Source: Pseudoalteromonas arabiensis
GTDB taxonomy: Bacteria > Pseudomonadota > Gammaproteobacteria > Enterobacterales > Alteromonadaceae
NCBI RefSeq assembly: GCF_001550155.1
Contig: NZ_LRUF01000005.1
Location: 186,001-250,000 of the forward strand
Reading direction: 5' to 3'
DNA: 64,000 nt
Of this stretch, positions 37,926-46,168 are shown in pieces. A program made the position numbers and the translations under genes. Position 1 is the first letter of the stretch. Every line of letters begins with the position of its first letter. Below the pieces are notes generated by a model. It was given only the letters and a program-made list of their open reading frames with translations, searched no databases and was not told the DNA's origin.

Positions 37926-39305
37926 ATGGCCAAACCAGATAAGCAAGTCGATACCTTAAAAGTCCCTCCCCATTCAATAGAAGCTGAGCAATCTGTTTTA
38001 GGTGGTTTAATGCTTGATAATCAAGCGTTTGACCGTGTTGCTGAGTTAGTGGTTGCACAGGATTTTTATACCCGCACCCATAAGCTGATTTTTGAAGCTA
38101 TGGTGAGCCTTGCTGAAGGTGGTGATCCGATTGACTTAATCACTATTTCTGAAAATTTAGAAAAAAACAATCAGTTAAGCAGTATAGGTGGTTTCGCCTA
38201 CCTTGCTGAAATAGCGAAGAACACACCAAGTGCGGCAAACATTGATGCCTACGCGAATATCGTGCGTGAGCGTGCTGTTATCCGTGAAATGATTGGTGTT
38301 GCAAACGAAATTGCCGAAGCGGGTTTTAGCCCAGAAGGGCGTACCAGCCATGACCTACTCGACTTCGCTGAAAGTAAAGTATTCAAAATTGCCGAGCAGC
38401 GTACAAAAAGCACTGAAGGCCCACAAAGCTTACACAGCATTCTAGAAAAAACAGTTGATAAGATTGAAGAGCTTTACCAGTCGCCGCAAGATGGTGTAAC
38501 GGGTGTTAGTACGGGGTATGCCGATCTAGATAAAATGACGGCGGGTATGCAGCCTTCAGATCTTATTATCGTGGCAGCACGTCCATCGATGGGTAAAACC
38601 ACCTTTGCGATGAACTTAGCCGAACACGCTGCCATGACACAAGATAAGCCTGTACTTATTTACTCACTAGAGATGCCGTCGGAGCAAATCATGATGAGGA
38701 TGTTGGCATCGCTAGGTCGAATTAACCAAACTAAGGTTCGTACGGGTCAGCTAGATGATGACGATTGGGCGCGCCTGTCGTCAACCATGGGCTTGTTGAT
38801 GGAAAAAGGTAAGATGTATGTTGATGATGCATCGGGTCTAACACCAACGGATGTGCGCTCGCGTGCGCGCCGTATTGCTCGCGACCATGGCGGTATTAGT
38901 ATGATCATGGTCGATTACTTGCAGCTAATGCGTGTGCCAAGCTTGTCGGATAACCGTACCTTAGAGATTGCTGAAATCTCACGTTCACTAAAAGCACTGG
39001 CAAAAGAACTGCAATGTCCGGTTATTGCACTATCGCAGCTTAACCGTACCCTAGAGCAACGTGCTGATAAACGCCCAATCAACTCCGACTTACGTGAATC
39101 AGGCTCAATCGAGCAGGATGCCGACTTAATCATGTTTATTTATCGTGATGAAGTATATAACGAAGACAGTACAGAAAAAGGCGTGGCCGAAATTATCATA
39201 GGTAAACAACGTAATGGTCCAATTGGTAAAGTACGTTTAACCTTCCAAGGTCAATTCTCGCGTTTTGATAACTACGCGGGTCCTGCAATGGATGATGAAT
39301 ATTAA
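37926..39305 (+). CDS. dnaB: Replicative DNA helicase DnaB
   Basis: A 459-residue hexameric helicase that unwinds DNA ahead of the replisome. The N-terminal domain begins with the family's PPHSIEAEQSVLGGLMLDN. The RecA-like C-terminal domain has Walker A ARPSMGKTT, Walker B MIMVDYLQLM and SQLNRTLEQR. No intein is present. Its TAA overlaps the alr ATG (TAATG), the usual gammaproteobacterial dnaB-alr pairing. Confidence 0.97.
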   Translation: MAKPDKQVDTLKVPPHSIEAEQSVLGGLMLDNQAFDRVAELVVAQDFYTRTHKLIFEAMVSLAEGGDPIDLITISENLEKNNQLSSIGGFAYLAEIAKNTPSAANIDAYANIVRERAVIREMIGVANEIAEAGFSPEGRTSHDLLDFAESKVFKIAEQRTKSTEGPQSLHSILEKTVDKIEELYQSPQDGVTGVSTGYADLDKMTAGMQPSDLIIVAARPSMGKTTFAMNLAEHAAMTQDKPVLIYSLEMPSEQIMMRMLASLGRINQTKVRTGQLDDDDWARLSSTMGLLMEKGKMYVDDASGLTPTDVRSRARRIARDHGGISMIMVDYLQLMRVPSLSDNRTLEIAEISRSLKALAKELQCPVIALSQLNRTLEQRADKRPINSDLRESGSIEQDADLIMFIYRDEVYNEDSTEKGVAEIIIGKQRNGPIGKVRLTFQGQFSRFDNYAGPAMDDEY

Positions 39306-40384
39306 TGCGTTTAGCCATTGCTGAAATTAACCTAAAAGCGCTTGCCCACAATTTAGCACAGGTGAAGCGCTTTGCACCTGATTGCAAAGTAATGGCAGTA
39401 TTAAAAGCGAATGCTTATGGTCATGGCTTAGTTAAAATTGCCCAATACTTAAATGATGCGGATGCATTTGCGGTTGCACGTATTGACGAAGCGCTAGCGC
39501 TTCGTGCCGGTGGATTGACAAAACCTATAGTGTTGCTTGAAGGCTTTTTTCATAAAGATGATTTACCCATTCTTTTGGCGAATAACTTTCAAACCATTAT
39601 TCATGATGAAAATCAGCTAAAAGTGCTTGAAGAAGCACAGTTAGATGCGCCTATTGCATGTTGGTTAAAAGTGAATACTGGCATGCATCGTTTAGGTATT
39701 TCACCGTCACAGTTTGAAGGGTTTTATAGCCGCCTAAAAGCCAGTAAAAATGCGCACAATAACATTAAGTTGATGACTCATTTTTCATGTGCTGATGATA
39801 TTAACGATGATAAAACTGCGCAGCAGATTGCTTTGTTTGATGGCTTGGTTGCAGGAAAAGGTCAGCGTCATTGCTTGGCAAACTCCGCAGGCATTATCGC
39901 ATGGCCTAACGGACATGGTGACTGGGTTCGACCTGGGCTGATGCTGTATGGGGTGTCGCCTATGCTAAATAGTATTGGCCAACAACATGGCTTAGAGCCT
40001 GTGATGCGTTTAAAAACCCGTGTTATTGCGATTCGTGATGTTGACGCGAATCAGTGTGTTGGTTATGGCGGTCGTTGGCACAGCGATAAACCAACTAAGC
40101 TTGCTGTGGTCGCGATGGGGTATGGTGATGGTTATCCACGTCACGCAGAGCAGGGCACACCGGTCGTTATTAAGTCACAGCGCTATGGCATTGTTGGCAG
40201 TGTGGCGATGGATATGATCACGGTTGATATTGGTGATAACCACGACAATATCAAAGTGGGTGATGAAGTGATCATGTGGGGGCCTGAGCTTCCTGTTGAA
40301 GAAATAGCCCAATGCGCGACAACCATTCCTTATGAGTTACTGTGTAATATCACCCCACGCGTAAGCTACGAGTATCAAGAGTAA
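39305..40384 (+). CDS. alr: Alanine racemase
   Basis: A 359-residue PLP enzyme making D-alanine for peptidoglycan. The PLP lysine is Lys34 in AVLKANAYGHG, and the opposite-face catalytic Tyr lies in VAMGYGDGYPRHA. It is translationally coupled to dnaB. Its stop lies within a convergent hairpin. Confidence 0.96.
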   Translation: MRLAIAEINLKALAHNLAQVKRFAPDCKVMAVLKANAYGHGLVKIAQYLNDADAFAVARIDEALALRAGGLTKPIVLLEGFFHKDDLPILLANNFQTIIHDENQLKVLEEAQLDAPIACWLKVNTGMHRLGISPSQFEGFYSRLKASKNAHNNIKLMTHFSCADDINDDKTAQQIALFDGLVAGKGQRHCLANSAGIIAWPNGHGDWVRPGLMLYGVSPMLNSIGQQHGLEPVMRLKTRVIAIRDVDANQCVGYGGRWHSDKPTKLAVVAMGYGDGYPRHAEQGTPVVIKSQRYGIVGSVAMDMITVDIGDNHDNIKVGDEVIMWGPELPVEEIAQCATTIPYELLCNITPRVSYEYQE

Positions 40385-40400
40385 CTTATAGTTACTCTTT
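40377..40400. terminator. Bidirectional hairpin overlapping both stop codons
   Basis: A 9-bp stem (AAGAGTAAC / GTTACTCTT) with a TTATA loop spans the alr stop and the stop of the convergent DUF2960 gene. T-runs exist in both directions. Confidence 0.6.
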
Positions 40401-40631
40401 AATGAAATACACGTCGCTAAATCCCATTCGTGCAAATTCTTGGTCACGAAAGTTACGCACTGCTGATGAGCCTTTTGAAGTCATTTCGACTTGCTGCTCC
40501 ATTTTTAAATAATTTGTTAAATCAATACCTTCAGCCGCTGCAATCGCATGGTACATATCGCGGTATTTATCTTTAGCAAAATTGATTTCGCGAGGTTGGT
40601 TTTTAAATTTGTAAGTGATGCGGCGTGCCAT
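40392..40631 (-). CDS. DUF2960 family protein
   Basis: A 79-residue basic protein beginning MARRITYKFKNQPREINFAKD. It matches the small DUF2960 family found in Vibrio, Shewanella and Pseudoalteromonas. It is soluble with no known function, and monocistronic. Confidence 0.8.
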   Translation of the reverse strand: MARRITYKFKNQPREINFAKDKYRDMYHAIAAAEGIDLTNYLKMEQQVEMTSKGSSAVRNFRDQEFARMGFSDVYFIKE

Positions 40632-40746
40632 AATGAATCCTCAAAGTTTATCGGGGCTGATTTTACACTAAAAAATAACCATAGCCATGACTTGTTAGTA
40701 TAAGCGGGTTACAATGCCATACTTTTCAAAGACTCGGTAAATCATA

Positions 40747-41004
40747 ATGAAACTTTCAGTAGAGATCAGTAAGTACCCACTACATCAAGACTACATTCCG
40801 TTTATCAAAGGTTTTATTGACCGTGTAAACAGTTACGAAAATCTTAAAGTAATCACCAATACCTTATCAACTCAGATTTTCGGTGATTATGATTTAGTCA
40901 TGTCTGTATTGAATACTGAAATCAAACGTTCTTATGAAGAGTTTGGTAAAGCGATTTTTGTGTGTAAGTTTTTACATGGCGATTTATCGCCTAGCGACGA
41001 TTAA
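40747..41004 (+). CDS. YkoF-like thiamine/HMP-binding domain protein
   Basis: An 85-residue protein starting MKLSVEISKYPLHQDYIPFIK and ending VCKFLHGDLSPSDD. The pattern fits the YkoF/MTH1187 ferredoxin-like fold, which binds thiamine or hydroxymethylpyrimidine. It is followed after 22 nt by a PnuC-type transporter and then a kinase gene, suggesting a thiamine or related vitamin salvage operon. Ligand binding is inferred from the family and context. Confidence 0.8.
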   Translation: MKLSVEISKYPLHQDYIPFIKGFIDRVNSYENLKVITNTLSTQIFGDYDLVMSVLNTEIKRSYEEFGKAIFVCKFLHGDLSPSDD

Positions 41005-41026
41005 TACCACAAGGTTACAGTAAAGC

Positions 41027-41650
41027 ATGGATTTTTTGACAGACACGTTTGCAGGATTTACTGCGATGTCTCTTTGGGAATATATTGCAGTTGCACTGTC
41101 AATGGCGTATTTACTACTTGCGATTAAAGAAAGTCTATGGTGCTGGCCAGCCGCTTTTATAAGTACCTTTATTTATACCGTAATGTACTGGAATGGCGCA
41201 CTTTTGATGGAGTCGCTACTTAATTTTTATTACATGTATATGGCGGTATATGGATGGGTGGTCTGGCGTCGGGGCATGAATAATAAAGATCATCTACCGA
41301 TTATTTCATGGTCGTTAAAAAGACATGCTGTTATCTTGCTTTTAACCTCATTAATTTCAGTGATTATTGGCTTTGTAATGGCTAATTATACCCATGCAGA
41401 TTTTGCCTACCTTGATAGTTTTACAACCTGTTTTGCTGTCGTTACGACTTATTTAGTTGCTAAAAAGGTGCTCGAAAATTGGTTATACTGGATTGTGATT
41501 GATGCTGCATCAATGTACTTGTACTTTGAAAAAGGGTATTACCCAACACTCGTTTTATTTGTTTTTTATACGGTTATGGCGGCGTGGGGCTTTAAAACTT
41601 GGTATGAAGAATACGAGCAACATCAAGCTAAGCCACTTGCACAGCTATAA
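41027..41650 (+). CDS. PnuC-family vitamin transporter (PnuT-like)
   Basis: A 207-residue inner-membrane protein with about seven helices. The PnuC signature region reads WCWPAAFISTFIYTVMYWNG followed by NFYYMYMAVYGWVVWRRG. PnuC members carry nicotinamide riboside; the PnuT subfamily carries thiamine. The YkoF-like upstream gene and the kinase downstream favour thiamine. It overlaps the kinase gene as TAATG. Confidence 0.88.
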   Translation: MDFLTDTFAGFTAMSLWEYIAVALSMAYLLLAIKESLWCWPAAFISTFIYTVMYWNGALLMESLLNFYYMYMAVYGWVVWRRGMNNKDHLPIISWSLKRHAVILLLTSLISVIIGFVMANYTHADFAYLDSFTTCFAVVTTYLVAKKVLENWLYWIVIDAASMYLYFEKGYYPTLVLFVFYTVMAAWGFKTWYEEYEQHQAKPLAQL

Positions 41651-42456
41651 TGAAAACAGAGCAACAAATTCATGCGCTATTTACGCGCTTTAACTCTAGC
41701 TTAACGATTACCTCAATTAGCCCGTTGGTTGAGGGATTAAGCAATGATAACTACCTAGTAAAAACATCAACCAAGGCTTTCTTGGTTAAGCATTATCGTG
41801 ATCACTGGCCGGCGATAGGGCTAGCTGCGCAAGCGCACTTTGCTAAGCAAAGTTGCTGCCCAGCACCCCTTTGGTTAGAGCAGGCAACTGATACTGCCAT
41901 TTTTGACTACGTGGCGGGTAGCATAGCAAGTGGTGAGTTTTGTAGCAGTTTATTACCTGATTTAGTTAATTTGCATCGCTACCCAGTGCTAACCAAGCCC
42001 ATGGATATTGCCTATGAAATTAACTATTACCGGCAAACAGCACGGTATCAGCAGCATGCGAGTTTAATTGAGCAATCGCTCGCGTACATCGCTGCTGCGC
42101 CAAAAGATATGGGCTTTTGCCATAACGATTTGGTAAAAGAAAATATCATAGTGAACGAATCGGGCATGTTTTTAATCGACTTTGAATATGCCAAAAGTAA
42201 TGATGTTTATTTTGACTTGGCTGCGCTGGTGGTGAGTTTTGGGCTCAATGAGTCGCAGCAACTGCAGTTGCTTAAAAACTATCAATCACGTGTGTGTGAA
42301 CACCGTGAATTCAATTTATCGCTCGAAAAGCTCGCTGCGTTTCATGCTGTATTTTTACTATTGTGCATTTGCTGGTATGAACAACGCGGTGCAATGGATA
42401 AAGTGGCGCCACTGCTTACACAGCTTAACCACTTTATTGAGGAAGTAAAAAATTAA
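41650..42456 (+). CDS. Aminoglycoside/choline/thiamine-kinase-like phosphotransferase
   Basis: A 268-residue APH-fold kinase. The catalytic loop is CHNDLVKENIIV, with the Asp as expected, and the metal-binding Asp is in FLIDFEYA. Phosphorylation would trap the vitamin brought in by the coupled PnuC-type transporter, as thiamine kinase ThiK does. Choline kinase activity cannot be excluded from sequence. Its last 4 nt overlap the convergent small HTH gene. Confidence 0.82.
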   Translation: MKTEQQIHALFTRFNSSLTITSISPLVEGLSNDNYLVKTSTKAFLVKHYRDHWPAIGLAAQAHFAKQSCCPAPLWLEQATDTAIFDYVAGSIASGEFCSSLLPDLVNLHRYPVLTKPMDIAYEINYYRQTARYQQHASLIEQSLAYIAAAPKDMGFCHNDLVKENIIVNESGMFLIDFEYAKSNDVYFDLAALVVSFGLNESQQLQLLKNYQSRVCEHREFNLSLEKLAAFHAVFLLLCICWYEQRGAMDKVAPLLTQLNHFIEEVKN

Positions 42457-42635
42457 AGGCCGCCAATTCGCTCGGCAAGTTCTTTATATTTTTTTACATC
42501 TTCTGGTTCAAATAAAGGCTCACCTTTGTCATCTTGTGATTTCGAGATTAATAAATGCTCGCGAGCAAGTCGTTTAACACGTTCGACTTTTACACCTAAA
42601 AATTCTGCAACTTGCTCTGTAGACATTAAACTCAT
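42453..42635 (-). CDS. Small helix-turn-helix (MerR/excisionase-like) protein
   Basis: Starting at the ATG at 42635 (AAGGGG upstream), the product is 60 residues: MSLMSTEQVAEFLGVKVERV and onward, a winged-helix MerR/Xis-like fold used for DNA binding. The frame extends to 42659, but those residues do not look conserved. It is not adjacent to an integrase, so a phage excisionase role is unlikely; it is probably a small chromosomal regulator. Confidence 0.7.
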   Translation of the reverse strand: MSLMSTEQVAEFLGVKVERVKRLAREHLLISKSQDDKGEPLFEPEDVKKYKELAERIGGL

Positions 42636-42854
42636 ATTCAAATTCCCCTTACACGGCAATGAGTGCCATTTGTTATTTAATTTATTAAGTATACGTTAAT
42701 ACCGTGGTTCTGCCCGAATGTGAAGTGTTTTAATGCAATTTGCTGAATTTATAAGCATATAGGGCTTTAGATGCTAGCATTTAAGGCAAGATGCCATTAT
42801 CATTGCCGAGTTGTCATGCTGATATCGCGAGTCAGTATTGATGACGACAAATGT

Positions 42855-42929
42855 GCTCTCGTGGTGAAATGGATATCACGTGGCCCTCCGGAGGCTAAGT
42901 TGCAGGTTCGATCCCTGCTGAGAGCGCCA
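42855..42929 (+). tRNA. tRNA-Arg (anticodon CCG)
   Basis: A complete 75-nt cloverleaf: acceptor GCTCTCG / TGAGAGC with one G-T pair, D-stem GTGA / TCAC, anticodon stem TGGCC / GGCTA with loop CTCCGGA (anticodon CCG), T-stem GCAGG / CCTGC with TTCGATC loop, and an encoded CCA end. It resembles gammaproteobacterial tRNA-Arg(CCG) genes. It stands alone, with no adjacent integrase or attL/attR duplication seen. The 42660-42854 gap before it holds no other feature I can support. Confidence 0.93.
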
Positions 42930-43132
42930 TTTGCTCTGCTATTTATTTCCTTTTAAACTTATCATTACACTATCAAACAGCTTGCTTATGATAGTAAAGC
43001 TGCATATTTAAGTAAGCCTGTTCAAACATCATCCCTATAAGTAATTCATTAAATTTGTTTGTATTTTATGTTCCTGCGTTTAAGTCCATTACTTAAAATA
43101 CTTTATATTTCCTTTTTAATTGCAAATTTAAT

Positions 43133-43147
43133 TGATAATTATTATTG
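43133..43147 (+). promoter_or_regulatory. Fur box upstream of the DUF4198 gene
   Basis: TGATAATTATTATTG matches the 7-1-7 Fur consensus TGATAATNATTATCA at all but the last two half-site bases. It lies about 115 nt upstream of the ATG. The rest of the gap 42930-43261 is AT-rich with no other element I can name. Confidence 0.55.
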
Positions 43148-43261
43148 TTAAGGTTGTTTCGGCATCGCTATACGCAAGTGTACTTGGTTTCTCTTGTACT
43201 TTTGGTTTCAAACTGCGTTTTATGTTGATAGACACATCATTAAAGCTTAAAAGGAAACTTA

Positions 43262-43921
43262 ATGAACAGCTTAAAGAATTTACTTTTTATTGCTGCACTT
43301 ATCGGCAGTAGTTTTGCAAATGCACATGAAGTTTGGTTGGTAAAGTCTGCAAAAGGCGATGATATAAAACTGTATTTAGGAGAGCCTGGTGAACCTGAAT
43401 CTGGCGATAGTATTGCAGGGCTGAAAAATGCACAGGTATTTGTTAATGATAGTCAGTCGACTTTAGCGCTTACTCAACACCAAAACTATTGGTTAGCTGA
43501 GGTAAAAGAGCAAGGTGATGTAAGAGCTTTCATAGATGATTTATGGGAGCCTTGGCAAATGGAAAAAACCTCAGAACAAGAGGCGGATAAGCTCCAAGCG
43601 GCTAAGCTTTTTGCTAAGGCTGGCCGTCAAGATACCAAAGCTAAACAAGAGCTCGAGTTCGTGCCAAGCAAAGCAAATGGGAACACCTTCACACTTGTTT
43701 ATAAAAATAACCCTGTTGTTGATCATGCTGTATTAGTGCAAACACCTAGTCAGCAATTAAAAATAACAACCGATAAAAAAGGGCAATTAACTGTTACCAA
43801 TAAAGAGAAAGGAACCTACATTATTTCCAGTGATTACCCTGTTGAAGGAAAGGCTGTTGTTGCCGGTAATCAAGTTGATAGCACGTATAATATTGTAACG
43901 ATTAGTTTTCGAGTTGATTAA
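43262..43921 (+). CDS. Periplasmic DUF4198-like protein, probably metal-linked
   Basis: A 219-residue exported protein. The signal peptide ends FANA, and the mature chain begins HEVWLVKS, a hallmark of DUF4198/CbiK-like periplasmic proteins. The N-terminal His after cleavage is well placed to bind metal. Many family members lie near TonB receptors for metals. The Fur box upstream suggests iron control. Its ligand is unknown. Confidence 0.75.
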   Translation: MNSLKNLLFIAALIGSSFANAHEVWLVKSAKGDDIKLYLGEPGEPESGDSIAGLKNAQVFVNDSQSTLALTQHQNYWLAEVKEQGDVRAFIDDLWEPWQMEKTSEQEADKLQAAKLFAKAGRQDTKAKQELEFVPSKANGNTFTLVYKNNPVVDHAVLVQTPSQQLKITTDKKGQLTVTNKEKGTYIISSDYPVEGKAVVAGNQVDSTYNIVTISFRVD

Positions 43922-44079
43922 GTTTAAAATGTGATAAGCATTTTAAACTTACTAGTTCGCTCTTTAATTTTGGCTCCCTAAGTCAAATAGTAGGCTAGCT
44001 TGTGAGTAAGAACGTGGTTTGCTGATACTGTTATTATTTTCTACACTAGTCGAACTTGTATTCTTTTAAAGATAAAAAT

Positions 44080-44301
44080 ATGACTTATAGTCCAATACCT
44101 TGTGCTGACTACGATCAATATGAGCTTTGGTGTATGCAAAACGCTGAGTTGTTGATCACATTAGATTCTGGTGAGCAGCTTCAGGGCAAAGCAGTAAATT
44201 TGAAAATAATACACCCCGATGGTGAACACTTAATTATTACAACTGCAAAAGGCGAACATAACGTTCGCCTTGATTTGATTACTTCAGCAGTTGTTGTTTA
44301 A
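44080..44301 (+). CDS. rof: Rho-binding antiterminator (Rof family)
   Basis: The frame opens at a TTG at 44056, but the ATG at 44080 gives the family start MTYSPIPCADYDQYE (73 residues). The pattern matches Rof/YaeO, a small OB-like fold that binds Rho and inhibits termination. E. coli YaeO is a little longer; the core is complete. Confidence 0.82.
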   Translation: MTYSPIPCADYDQYELWCMQNAELLITLDSGEQLQGKAVNLKIIHPDGEHLIITTAKGEHNVRLDLITSAVVV

Positions 44302-44307
44302 CACCAG

Positions 44308-45279
44308 TTAGAGCCATTTTTTATTTTTAAAGTAAATGCCAATACCGACAGTAAGCACGACTAAAAATATTAAAAATACGCTGAATGCATAAGGGTTTTC
44401 AGTACCTGGTATACCGCCAACATTCACACCTAATAAGCCTGTTAAAAAGCCCAGTGGCAAGAAAAGTGCCGCGACAACCGACATCACATACATACGTTGA
44501 TTAAGTTGCTCAGACACTTGGTTAGCAATGGTTTGTTGAATGATTTGCGCGCGCTCAATTGAGCTGTCTAGCTCTTCTAAAAAGCGAATTAACATGTTGG
44601 TTGTTTCGTTTAAACGTGCTTTATCATCTTCATCTAACCACTTGTACTTATTGTTTAATAAAGTGATAAGGGCTTCTTTTTGTGGCCTTAAATAGCGTTT
44701 TAGAGCAATGGTTTGGCGACGCATTTGCGCTAACGCTTGGTTATCAAAGCCTTTATTTGGTTCGTCAATTTCATCTTCAAAAATATCTAACGTGTCATCA
44801 AGACTATCAATCACACCTTGCATGCGTGATGTTAAATTTTGTGCTAAATCACACACTAATTCAGAGATTGAACAGGGGCCGTTACTATCATTAAATGACG
44901 CAACAACATCTTGTACAGAGAGCAAACGACGTTTGCGAGTTGTCACTATGATGTTTTCATTAATGAATAAACGTAAAGACACCATGTCTTCAGGGCTTTG
45001 TGCAGGATTTAGATTAACGCCACGCAAAAACAGCATAGTGCCATTGGTTACTTTAGTCAGGCGCGGGCGTGTCTCATCTGCTGTTAATGATGCTAATTCG
45101 TAGTCGGTTAATAGATTACTGCTTTCAAGCCACTGAATCGCTTCAGGCTGACTATAATCCATATGAACCCAAAGTTTTCCGTGTTCGGGTTGCCAATTTT
45201 GCAGCTCAGTACTATTGTCAATAGCACGTGCACCGCCTTGCTCGTCTAAAATTAAGACATGAAGTAACCCATTGATCAT
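44308..45279 (-). CDS. zntB: Zinc transporter ZntB (CorA family)
   Basis: A 323-residue CorA-superfamily protein. The large N-terminal cytoplasmic domain is followed by two C-terminal helices. The pore loop after the first helix reads GVNVGGIPG, the GxN signature with the VGGIPG form typical of ZntB rather than CorA (GMN). The C-terminus is the short basic FKNKKWL. It likely moves zinc. Confidence 0.9.
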   Translation of the reverse strand: MINGLLHVLILDEQGGARAIDNSTELQNWQPEHGKLWVHMDYSQPEAIQWLESSNLLTDYELASLTADETRPRLTKVTNGTMLFLRGVNLNPAQSPEDMVSLRLFINENIIVTTRKRRLLSVQDVVASFNDSNGPCSISELVCDLAQNLTSRMQGVIDSLDDTLDIFEDEIDEPNKGFDNQALAQMRRQTIALKRYLRPQKEALITLLNNKYKWLDEDDKARLNETTNMLIRFLEELDSSIERAQIIQQTIANQVSEQLNQRMYVMSVVAALFLPLGFLTGLLGVNVGGIPGTENPYAFSVFLIFLVVLTVGIGIYFKNKKWL

Positions 45280-45308
45280 ATTGAACTCTCGTTTTATAAA
45301 TGGTGCTA

Positions 45309-45573
45309 TATACCCAAGCTACCTCAAGATGCAGAATTCAGCGTTTCACAGGTGCTTAATATCAAGGCGTTACTTTGCAAGAATGGCAGTCCCTTTTAAG
45401 AAGTAACAACGATGAGAGTAAGTGCCTGTGAAGCGCCCAAAGGGTTGGTTTAAAAGCGATTTATACTGCGTTATTGATTTTAACAATAGAACCACTATTA
45501 CTTGCAATCAATGCCTTGCCTAAATCGCTTTTAATTCCAACTGAAACTCGCACCTTGAGGTGGCTTGGGTATA
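45309..45573. mobile_element. MITE-like element with terminal inverted repeats
   Basis: A 265-bp non-coding segment fills most of the 45280-45688 gap. Its ends TATACCCAAGCTACCTCAAG (45309) and, inverted from 45573, TATACCCAAGCCACCTCAAG are near-identical inverted repeats, 22 of 24 positions over the full arm. The interior has an imperfect cruciform of about 100 bp (TTCACAGGTGCTTA against TAAGTGCCTGTGAA). No ORF is present. The same sequence recurs upstream of recQ, so this is a dispersed family. The transposase that would mobilise it is not in the window. Confidence 0.8.
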
Positions 45574-45688
45574 ATTGATTATAGTTTAGCCTACGTCAAT
45601 TAAATCGATTTATCGAGGGGATAAATATATTTCGTTGGTGTTTCTAGCTCTGTAGCGTATAAGACACTTTTTTATAGAGGGCACATTA

Positions 45689-46111
45689 ATGACTGCAAAA
45701 ATTATTGTTGGCTGGCGCGAATGGTTGAGCTTACCTGAACTGGGAATTGATAAGATCAAAGCGAAAGTGGACACTGGAGCGCGTACTTCGTGTATTCATG
45801 CTTTTGATGTTGAGGAGTTTTCAGAAAATGGTGAGAACTGGGTGAAATTTTCAACCCACCCTTTACAAGACGATGAAGAAACAATTGTAGAGTGCCGCGC
45901 AAAAGTTGTTGAGCGCAAGTATGTGACCAGCTCAAGTGGTCAGCGCGAACTTCGCTATTTTATCGAAACAAAATTAGTCGCAGGAAACCAAAGCTGGCCT
46001 GTAAGGGTGACTTTAAGTAACCGTTCAACAATGAAGTTTAGAATGTTGTTAGGGCGTACAGCAATGGAAAACCGCATAGTCGTTGATCCGGCTTTATCTC
46101 ATTTATTATAG
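45689..46111 (+). CDS. RimK-associated zinc-protease-like protein (PF05618 type)
   Basis: A 140-residue pepsin/retropepsin-fold-like protein. It begins IIVGWREWLSLPELGIDKIKAK, has the VDTGARTSCIHA motif typical of the ATP-dependent zinc protease (RimB-like) family, and ends LGRTAMENRIVVDP. The family is nearly always encoded next to rimK, as here (57 nt upstream). A role in trimming RimK-added glutamates has been proposed for relatives. Confidence 0.85.
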   Translation: MTAKIIVGWREWLSLPELGIDKIKAKVDTGARTSCIHAFDVEEFSENGENWVKFSTHPLQDDEETIVECRAKVVERKYVTSSSGQRELRYFIETKLVAGNQSWPVRVTLSNRSTMKFRMLLGRTAMENRIVVDPALSHLL

Positions 46112-46168
46112 AAAAGGACTTATCACACGTTTTTACGTGTATGAGTTTATCAGTTAAGGTTTTTAACT

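Noticed and set aside
40632..40746. TPP riboswitch before the thiamine-type operon
   Set aside because: The 115-nt leader has no CUGAGA or ACCUGA-type core elements.
42453..42635. Phage excisionase
   Set aside because: The fold is MerR/Xis-like, but there is no integrase or phage gene nearby.
42855..42929. tRNA-Arg as a genomic-island attachment site
   Set aside because: No integrase or repeated 3' tRNA end was seen downstream.
42771..42956. Plus-strand ORF of 61 codons over the tRNA
   Set aside because: It runs through the tRNA-Arg gene and reads as nonsense protein.
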